Of a stretch of 64,000 bases of DNA, positions 59,201 to 64,000 are shown in pieces. Source of the DNA: JACVRW01 sp963765135 (GTDB taxonomy: Bacteria > Actinomycetota > Thermoleophilia > Solirubrobacterales > Thermoleophilaceae); the NCBI GenBank assembly GCA_963765135.1, contig CAVXUX010000002.1, positions 558,001 through 622,000 of the forward strand. The letters run 5' to 3'. How positions within the stretch are numbered: the first letter of the stretch is position 1; every line of letters starts with the position of its first letter. Under the pieces are notes generated by a model. It had not been told where the DNA came from, did no database searches, and saw only the letters and a program-made list of their open reading frames with translations. Made by a program: the position numbers and the translations under genes.

Positions 59201-61100
59201 ACGCATCCCGGAGGCGGTCGGCCTCGAGCTCGATCTCGCCCGAGTAGGTCAGGCCGAAGTCGTAGATCCAGATGCTCTCGCGATCGCGCGGGGAGATCGC
59301 ATAGGGCCGCTCGTCGGCCACCTCCACGCCCATGTCCTCGAACAGCGGCAGCAGGTCGGACAGCGCCAGCGGCGGCCCGGCTCGGAAGACCTTGGCGCGC
59401 AGCGCCCCGCGGGGCGCCTCGAGCGGCCGGTAGAGGCGCAGCGAGAGGTCGTCGTGCTGATCGAGCTCCTCGATCCGTGCAATGTCGGCGAGCGCCGAGC
59501 GCGGCACCCAGTCGGCCCGGTAGGCGGGTGGGAAGGCGTCGCCGTAGCGGCGGTAGAGCGCCGCGCCGCGCTCCTCGCCGTGGTCCTCGATCAGCGCCTC
59601 CTCGAGGTCGTCGCCCCAGGAGCGCGTGGCGGCCACCAGCAGCGTCTCGGTCTGGTGCTCGTCGAACTCGGGCAGCGTGCCGGGCTCCACGTAGGCGAGG
59701 TAGTGCAGGCGCACCAGGACCGACTCGGACACGCGTGTCGTGTAGTCGATGCCGGTGGCCCCGGTGGCTCGCCTCAGGATCCCCTCGATGCGGCGCCGGT
59801 TCTCGGTGTTGAAGCGGTCGCGCGGCACGAACACGAGGCAGGACAGGAAGCGGTCGAAGGTGTCGCGCCGGACGAACAGGCGCACGCGCTGGCGCGCGCC
59901 CAGGTGCAGGATCCCCATGCTGATCCGGAACAGGTCCTCCACGGAGATCTGGAAGAGCTCGTCGCGCGGGTAGGTCTCGAGGATCTCGACGAGGGCCTTC
60001 TCGTCGTGGCTGCCGGATGGGAACGCGGCGCGCCCCAGCACGGCGTCGACCTTGCGCCGCAGGATCGGGATCTCGCGCGGGCTCGCGTGGTAGGCGTTGT
60101 GGGTGAACAGGCCGAGGAAACGCCGCTCGCCGATCACCCCGCCGGCTTCGTCGAAGTGCTTGATGCCGATGTAGTCGAGGAACGAGGGGCGGTGAACCGT
60201 CGCGCGCGAGTTGGCCTTGGTGAGGTTGAGCAGGTACGGCTCGAGCGCGTGCGAGCGCACCGCCAGGGGCAGGCTGTCGAACCCGCGCGCGGTCTCCTCG
60301 CCCTCCGCGTGGCGCAGGATGCCGAGCCCGGAGTCCGGCACCGACTTGAGCGACAGCTCGGCGCTCTCGCCGGTCAGCTCGTAGTCCCGGTAGCCGAGGA
60401 AGACGAAGTTGTGGTCCTCGAGCCAGACGAGGAACTCGCGCGTCTCGGCGATCTCGTCGGCATCGATTGGCGGCGGGTCGGTCCCCAGCTCGGCGACCAC
60501 GTCGAGCGCCCGCGCGCGCATCTCGGGCCAGTCGGTCACCGCGGCGCGCACCTCGTCCAGCACGCGCTTGAGCTGCCCCTCGAGCTGCTCCAGCTCGGCC
60601 GGGTCGGTCTGGCGCGCGACCTCCGCGTGGACGACCGACTCGGCCAGCGTGCCGTCGGCCTCCGCGCCGTGCGGCAGCACCTCGAGCAGGTTGCCGTCGC
60701 CGTCGCGGCGCACCTGGATGACCGGGTGGATGATCAGGTGCACGCCGAAGCCGTGCCGGTTCAGCTCCATGCCGATCGAATCGATCAGGAACGGCATGTC
60801 GTCGGTGACGATCTCGACGGCCGTGTGCGGCGACTCCCAGCCGTGCACCTCGAACTCGGGGTTGTAGATGCGGACCTTGGTCACGCCGGGCGCACGCTGG
60901 CGGGCCAGGTCGAAGTGCGCGAGCGCCGCGCCGTACAGGTCCAGGTCGCGGCGCTCGGCGATGTCCTCGGGCGACACCCAGCGGTAGTACTGGCGCGCGA
61001 ACGCCTCTGCTCGCGCCGCGTCGTCTCCGGTCAGATGCTGTCGGAGACGCGAGCAGACGGTGTCAATCAGCGTCTCGTCGACATCCAGAGTGTGCGCCAC
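56286..61100 (-). CDS. NAD-specific glutamate dehydrogenase (large, 180-kDa type)
   Basis: This 1,604-aa enzyme matches the bacterial NAD-GDH family. It has a long N-terminal regulatory region with ACT-like modules, including VRIYNPEFEVHGWESPHTAVEIV and DDMPFLIDSIGMELNRHG. The central catalytic domain has RGGIRWSDRREDFRTEVLGLMKAQMVKNAVIVP and then GAKGGF, and the NAD-binding domain has VVGIGDMSGDVFGNGMLL. A C-terminal helical domain follows. It deaminates glutamate to 2-oxoglutarate in catabolism. Length and domain order are as in Streptomyces-type enzymes. No operon partner. Confidence 0.97.
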   Translation of the reverse strand: MAHTLDVDETLIDTVCSRLRQHLTGDDAARAEAFARQYYRWVSPEDIAERRDLDLYGAALAHFDLARQRAPGVTKVRIYNPEFEVHGWESPHTAVEIVTDDMPFLIDSIGMELNRHGFGVHLIIHPVIQVRRDGDGNLLEVLPHGAEADGTLAESVVHAEVARQTDPAELEQLEGQLKRVLDEVRAAVTDWPEMRARALDVVAELGTDPPPIDADEIAETREFLVWLEDHNFVFLGYRDYELTGESAELSLKSVPDSGLGILRHAEGEETARGFDSLPLAVRSHALEPYLLNLTKANSRATVHRPSFLDYIGIKHFDEAGGVIGERRFLGLFTHNAYHASPREIPILRRKVDAVLGRAAFPSGSHDEKALVEILETYPRDELFQISVEDLFRISMGILHLGARQRVRLFVRRDTFDRFLSCLVFVPRDRFNTENRRRIEGILRRATGATGIDYTTRVSESVLVRLHYLAYVEPGTLPEFDEHQTETLLVAATRSWGDDLEEALIEDHGEERGAALYRRYGDAFPPAYRADWVPRSALADIARIEELDQHDDLSLRLYRPLEAPRGALRAKVFRAGPPLALSDLLPLFEDMGVEVADERPYAISPRDRESIWIYDFGLTYSGEIELEADRLRDAFQGAFIRAWRGDTESDGYNRLVLRAGLTWREATVLRAIGRYLRQAGTTFSDRYVEQALVGHPHVARLLVDLVLARFDPEAADPAHAEELAETISEEIDAVESLDQDRILRSFLDVVRATLRTNFFQRAPNGTRKPYLSFKLDPEQLAWLPLPRPRYEIFVYSPRTEGVHLRGGKVARGGIRWSDRREDFRTEVLGLMKAQMVKNAVIVPVGAKGGFVLKRPPEGDDRDALLAEVEACYRTFISGMLDLTDNIEGNQIEPPPDVVRYDEDDPYLVVAADKGTATLSDVANGVAGEYGFWLGDAFASGGSSGYDHKKMGITARGAWESVKRHFRELGHDVKEQDLTVVGIGDMSGDVFGNGMLLSKHIRLIGAFDHRHVFLDPEPDAARSWEERERLFKLKRSSWDDYDRKLISEGGGVYSRAAKSIPLSPQVRAALDVRGEALAPNDLIQAMLAAPVDLLWNGGIGTYVKASSEVHADAGDKANDGVRIDASKMHCRVVGEGGNLGLTQRARVEYALRGGRINNDAIDNSGGVDCSDREVNIKILLDQVVADGDLTHKQRDELLVAMTGTVGELVLKDNREQTETLSLAEAHAAGMVDVHTRFLDSLEHSRKLDRELEALPTNEQLAERNREDSGMTRPELAVALAYSKIDLYGELLDSDLPEDPHLSGELERYFPAPLPQRFADQIREHRLRREIIATQVINNMEHGGGITFAFRLHEESGAPASEIARAYAAARDIFAMRTQWAEIEALDNKVAAEVQGRMLLEGRRLVERGSRWLLAHRARPLDIGTTVHFFSPGASVLQDALMRLLGASDLEPLMVQADELEQAGVPPGLAQRVAGLATMFSTFDVVEVAVEAELDVEQVAAVHFRLGERLELHWLRDRIVALPRDDRWGALARAALRDDLYSLHRNLTAEVLRRPDRNVDAWIDANPATERCLQTLAEIRVGHVFDTTTLPVAVREVRNLLLAGSLS

Positions 61101-61139
61101 GGTCTCCGGGCGAGTCTACGCCCAAGCCGTGGCGCTGCG

Positions 61140-61712
61140 CTACCAGATGTAGGACTCGATCACCCTCGCGACCTGATCCGCCGGGACCGGCCCCACGCTC
61201 AGCTCCCAGATGCGTCCGTCCTGCGAGTTTCCGGGGTGTGCCTCGATCCCGGCCTCGACCAGCATGCGCCGGACGACGACCGCGCGCAGGATGCATTCGC
61301 GGCCGTGCCAGCGGACGTCGATGCCGTAGAAGCCCTCCTCGGTCGGCCACACGGTCAGGCGGTCGGGGCGGATCGCGGCGGACGCGCTCTGAGGCGGCCG
61401 CGGTACGGCCCGACGCTCGAAGCGCGGGCGCACCCCAGGCTCGCTCATCATCAGCAGTCGCTCGAGGTGGCGGGGGCGACCGTCGGGCGCTGGGCCGGGA
61501 ACAGCACCAAGCGGATCCGCCGGCGACGCTGCTTCGCCGGAAGCGGATAGTGGTTTCGGCTCGTCGGTTCGTGGGTTTGGACCGCCTTCGCGGCGTAGTA
61601 GAACGGGGTCGCGTAGCTCATCGGAGGGCCTTTCTTCGGCTGGGCGCCCGCGTGGCGCTCGGTCCGGGACAGCCTTCCCGACTGGGTTGCCGTTATGTGA
61701 GCTATTGGTCAC
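61140..61712 (-). CDS. Hypothetical protein with basic linker and small C-terminal domain
   Basis: From the GTG at 61712 this encodes 190 aa. The first about 85 residues are polar and Pro/Arg-rich, without visible structure. The C-terminal part is compact: DRLTVWPTEEGFYGIDVRWHGRECILRAVVVRRMLVEAG to VARVIESYIW. A shorter start at the double Met near residue 88 is possible. The family is not recognised. It shares its upstream region and a 24-base palindrome with the VOC gene at 61740. Confidence 0.6.
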   Translation of the reverse strand: MTNSSHNGNPVGKAVPDRAPRGRPAEERPSDELRDPVLLRREGGPNPRTDEPKPLSASGEAASPADPLGAVPGPAPDGRPRHLERLLMMSEPGVRPRFERRAVPRPPQSASAAIRPDRLTVWPTEEGFYGIDVRWHGRECILRAVVVRRMLVEAGIEAHPGNSQDGRIWELSVGPVPADQVARVIESYIW

Positions 61713-61716
61713 ATAA
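61693..61716. promoter_or_regulatory. 24-bp palindromic operator between divergent genes
   Basis: TTATGTGA (61693-61700) and TCACATAA (61709-61716) are perfect arms around an 8-base spacer. It overlaps the GTG start of the minus-strand gene and lies just before TAGAAT (61726-61731), a -10 that ends 8 bases before the ATG at 61740. The spacer is two bases longer than in a CRP site. A MarR-, HxlR- or ArsR-type repressor encoded elsewhere is likely. Confidence 0.75.
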
Positions 61717-61739
61717 ATCTGGCTCTAGAATGCTGGTGG

Positions 61740-62612
61740 ATGACCACTACCTCCGCCTCGACCGCCGGCCAGGCGACGCTCCCCGACAGCCTGCGACTCG
61801 GCCCCGTCCACCTGACGGTGACCGACCTGGAGCGCTCGATTCCCTTCTACGAGTCCGCGATCGGCCTCCAGCTGGCACGCCGGGACGGCTCCGAGGCCGC
61901 GCTCGGGGCGGGCGGGGAGGACCTGCTCGTGCTGACCGAGGAGCCGGACGCGCGGCCCGCCGGCCGGCACGCCGGGCTCTACCACTACGCGCTCCTCTTC
62001 CCCTCGCGGCTCGAGCTCGCCCGTGCGGCGCAACGCCTGATCGCCACGCGGACGCCGGTCACCGGCGCGTCCGACCACAAGATCTCCGAGGCGATCTACC
62101 TGCCCGATCCCGACGGCAACGGGATCGAGCTCGCGGCCGACCGCTCGCGTGAGCACTGGGGCGACCTCAGCGACCCGACCGCGCTGGGCGGCCCGGAGCC
62201 GCTCGACATGGTCAGCCTGATGGCGCTCGTCGAGGGGACCGAGCCGCCGGCGACCGCGCCGGGCGAGCTGCGCGTGGGCCACGTGCACCTGCACGTGGGC
62301 GACGTGGAGGAGGCGCTGCGCTTCTGGCGCGACCGGATTGGGTTCGAGGTGATGACGCGGTTCCCGAGCGCGGCGTTCATCGCGGCCGGCGGCTACCACC
62401 ACCACCTCGGGCTCAACACCTGGCGCGGCGAGGGCGTGCCGCCGATGCCCGAGGGCAGCGTCGGCATGCGGCACTGGACGATCGTGCTCGACCCGACCGC
62501 CGTGGCCGCCGTCCGGGAGCGGGTGGCGGCTGGCGGCGCGCACGTGGAGGACCGCCCGAATGGGTTCCTCACGCGTGACCCGTCCAACAACGCCGTCCTG
62601 ATCCGCTCGTGA
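61740..62612 (+). CDS. VOC-family two-domain dioxygenase-like protein (CatE-type)
   Basis: This 290-aa protein has two VOC modules: LGPVHLTVTDLERSIPFYESAIGL, YHYALLFPSRLELARAAQRL, IYLPDPDGNGIELAAD, then VGHVHLHVGDVEEALRFWRDRIGF and YHHHLGLNTWRGEG. The H and E metal ligands fit the type-I extradiol (catechol 2,3-dioxygenase/YfiE-like) class. It is coupled by a 4-base overlap to an NmrA-type reductase and probably acts in aromatic or quinone detoxification. Confidence 0.9.
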   Translation: MTTTSASTAGQATLPDSLRLGPVHLTVTDLERSIPFYESAIGLQLARRDGSEAALGAGGEDLLVLTEEPDARPAGRHAGLYHYALLFPSRLELARAAQRLIATRTPVTGASDHKISEAIYLPDPDGNGIELAADRSREHWGDLSDPTALGGPEPLDMVSLMALVEGTEPPATAPGELRVGHVHLHVGDVEEALRFWRDRIGFEVMTRFPSAAFIAAGGYHHHLGLNTWRGEGVPPMPEGSVGMRHWTIVLDPTAVAAVRERVAAGGAHVEDRPNGFLTRDPSNNAVLIRS

Positions 62613-63466
62613 TCGCCGTGACCGGGGCAACGGGCGCGCTCGGCGGGCGCGTGGCGGCTGGGCTCGCGGAGCTGGGCGCGCCGCAGCGGCTCGTGGTTCG
62701 CGATCCCTCGCGGGCGCCGGACCTTGCGGGCGCCGAGGTCGTGGGTGGGGCCAACTACGCCGACGGCGAGGGGATGCGGCGCGCCTTCGAGGGCGCCGAC
62801 ACCGTCTTCTTCGTCTCGGCTGGCGAGGACCGCAACCGCGTCGACCTCCACCGCGGAGTCGTCGACGCCGCGGTCGCGGCCGGCGTCGGGCGGATCGTCT
62901 ACACGTCCTTCTTCGCGGCGGCGCCCGACACGGTCTTCACGTTCGGGCGCGACCACTTCCACACCGAGGAGCACATCAAGGCGAGCCCCCTGCGCTGGAC
63001 GTTCCTGCGCGACAACATCTACCTCGACTTGATGCCGTTCTTCGCCGGCGAGGATGGGGTGATCCGCGGCCCGGCCGGGGACGGGCGAGTCGCCATCGTC
63101 GCGCGCGACGACATCGCGGCTTCGGCCGTGGCGGTGCTCACCGGCGACGGCCACGACGGTCAGGTTTACGAGATGAGCGGCCCCGAGTCGCTCACCCTCC
63201 ACGAGGCCGCCGAGCAGGTGGCGCAGGCCGCCGGACGGCCGGTGACCTACGTGCCCGAGACGCTCGAGGAGGGACGCGCCTCGCGGGCGCCGAGCGGGGC
63301 GCCGGACTGGGAGATCGAGGGCTGGGTCACGTCATACGCCTCGATCGCGGCGGGCGAGCTCGAGCGGGTCAGCCCCGACATCGAGCGGCTCACCGGCCGC
63401 GGGCCGATCTCGCTGGCGCAGTTCCTGCGCGACAACCCGGAGAGCTACCGCCACCTCACGCCCTAG
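62609..63466 (+). CDS. NmrA-type NAD(P)H-binding quinone oxidoreductase-like protein
   Basis: This 285-aa atypical SDR has the GATGALG nucleotide-binding loop at residues 6-12, YTSFFAAAPDTVFTFGRDHFHTEEHIKAS and LRDNIYLDLMPFF, matching the QOR2/NmrA group. It reduces quinones or senses the NADP redox state. The GTG start overlaps the VOC stop (GTGA). The 3' end overlaps the next, convergent gene by 11 bases. Confidence 0.92.
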   Translation: MIAVTGATGALGGRVAAGLAELGAPQRLVVRDPSRAPDLAGAEVVGGANYADGEGMRRAFEGADTVFFVSAGEDRNRVDLHRGVVDAAVAAGVGRIVYTSFFAAAPDTVFTFGRDHFHTEEHIKASPLRWTFLRDNIYLDLMPFFAGEDGVIRGPAGDGRVAIVARDDIAASAVAVLTGDGHDGQVYEMSGPESLTLHEAAEQVAQAAGRPVTYVPETLEEGRASRAPSGAPDWEIEGWVTSYASIAAGELERVSPDIERLTGRGPISLAQFLRDNPESYRHLTP

Positions 63467-63998
63467 CGGCCGCGACGATCGCGGCCACCTCGGCCACGAG
63501 CGAGGTGGGGTCCAGGAAGGCGTCCCCGAGCGCGGGCAGCACCCCCTCGAGCCCGTACTCGCGCGCCAGCTGGCGCTGGTGCTCGGCTCCAGAGCGCCGG
63601 GCGAGCACGGCCGCCACCTCCAGCTCGGCGCGCGAGTCGAGCACGCCGGCGTGGCCGGAGCAGGCGTCGAGCACCGCCCCGAACTGCTCGATGGCCGGCA
63701 TGCGCGCCCCGGCGGCGGGGTCGACCAGCTCGGCCGCCATTCCGTCTCGGGCTGCCAGGAAGCGGTTCTCCTCGATGACCTCGTGGGCCTCGACGAGCGC
63801 CTCGTCCGCCAGCTCCTCGGTCGCCTCGATCCGCACGAGCGCCTGGATCACCGCGGCGATGGCGCCGACCTCGGCCACGCCGGTCTGCGCGTCGGCCACG
63901 CGCACCTCGACCGTGCCGAAGCGGGGCTGCAGCCGGACGTCGGACCAGACGAACGTGGGCTCCGGGAACGCACCGGCGCGCAGCAGTACGTCGAGGCG
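63456..63998 (-). CDS. Carboxylate-amine ligase (YbdK/GCS2-type), C-terminal part, cut by window edge
   Basis: The frame is open from the window edge. The first visible residues include FVWSDVRLQPRFGTVEVRVADAQTG, the conserved strand-loop of the glutamate-cysteine-ligase-2/YbdK family. A helical C-terminus follows (VIQALVRIEATEELADEALVEAHEVIEENRFLAARDGM). Family members make gamma-glutamyl or similar amide bonds. The N-terminal ATP-binding part lies outside. Confidence 0.87.
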   Translation of the reverse strand, partial: RLDVLLRAGAFPEPTFVWSDVRLQPRFGTVEVRVADAQTGVAEVGAIAAVIQALVRIEATEELADEALVEAHEVIEENRFLAARDGMAAELVDPAAGARMPAIEQFGAVLDACSGHAGVLDSRAELEVAAVLARRSGAEHQRQLAREYGLEGVLPALGDAFLDPTSLVAEVAAIVAAARA

Positions 63999-64000
63999 CT

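Noticed and set aside
56571..61550. A 1,659-codon open frame antisense to the glutamate dehydrogenase gene
   Set aside because: It mirrors a strongly supported NAD-GDH gene. High GC removes stops in the antisense frame, and the translation is Arg/Ala/Val-rich without domains.
61693..61716. CRP/FNR binding site
   Set aside because: The TGTGA and TCACA halves are separated by 8 rather than 6 bases, so a different regulator family is more likely.
1..64000. CRISPR arrays, rRNA operons, prophage structural genes, transposase genes
   Set aside because: No regularly spaced repeats, rRNA sequence, phage proteins or transposases were seen on either strand.

Overview
The window is a very GC-rich chromosomal segment from an actinobacterium. 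The gene families point to the class Thermoleophilia (Solirubrobacterales-like): 4-TM sensor kinases with NarL regulators, BTAD-type regulators fused to extracellular domains, PspC/SHOCT proteins, a large NAD-glutamate dehydrogenase, Cys-type CcmE, and many GTG/TTG or apparently leaderless starts. This placement is an inference from gene content; no rRNA is present.

Positions 1-23,300 are an accessory, repeat-rich region. A block of at least 2,989 bp (kinase 3' part, NarL regulator, small two-TM protein, secreted protein) occurs twice, at 1-2989 and 20222-23210, with no indels and few substitutions. Three tRNA-Gly(CCC)-like 3' halves (6827, 12271, 23247) and one complete tRNA-like gene with a CCA anticodon (14871) are spread between and beside the copies, as expected of integration scars. 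Between the copies lie a DUF4394 protein with a divergent sigma-like protein, a second two-component pair with a MEDS-like protein, and a vanadium-haloperoxidase-like gene with a small membrane partner. Next to these is a 1,124-residue regulator joining a DNA-binding/BTAD domain, a TM helix, a beta-propeller and a peptide-binding-type solute receptor. A decayed CSLREA/Calx-beta gene, a GST, a second broken haloperoxidase unit, a cupredoxin-like secreted protein and PspC/SHOCT proteins follow. Short direct repeats with an 11-bp period occur upstream of the BTAD gene, the broken haloperoxidase unit and the cupredoxin gene, which suggests one small regulon.

Positions 23,300-37,400 hold mostly single housekeeping or stress genes: a DsbA-like protein, a DipZ-like thioredoxin, a PPOX flavoenzyme, a Cys-rich copper-storage-type protein, cupins, an IscA-like protein, an aldo/keto reductase, VOC and methyltransferase proteins, glycosyltransferases, a diguanylate cyclase and an SDR.

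Positions 37,476-44,277 form a sugar-uptake operon: LacI repressor with two candidate operators, solute-binding protein, an intercistronic hairpin, two permeases, GH1 beta-glucosidase and the ATPase. A FUSC-like protein, an MFS exporter and a secreted GH2 enzyme lie beside it. Positions 48,500-53,000 carry a Na+/H+ antiporter, a cupin and a cytochrome c maturation cluster (ccmE, ccmF, a CcmI-like protein). From 52,940 to the end are secG, tldE/tldD (tldD with a frameshift), DUF2277, a 1,604-aa NAD-glutamate dehydrogenase, a VOC/NmrA pair under a palindromic operator, and the end of a carboxylate-amine ligase gene.
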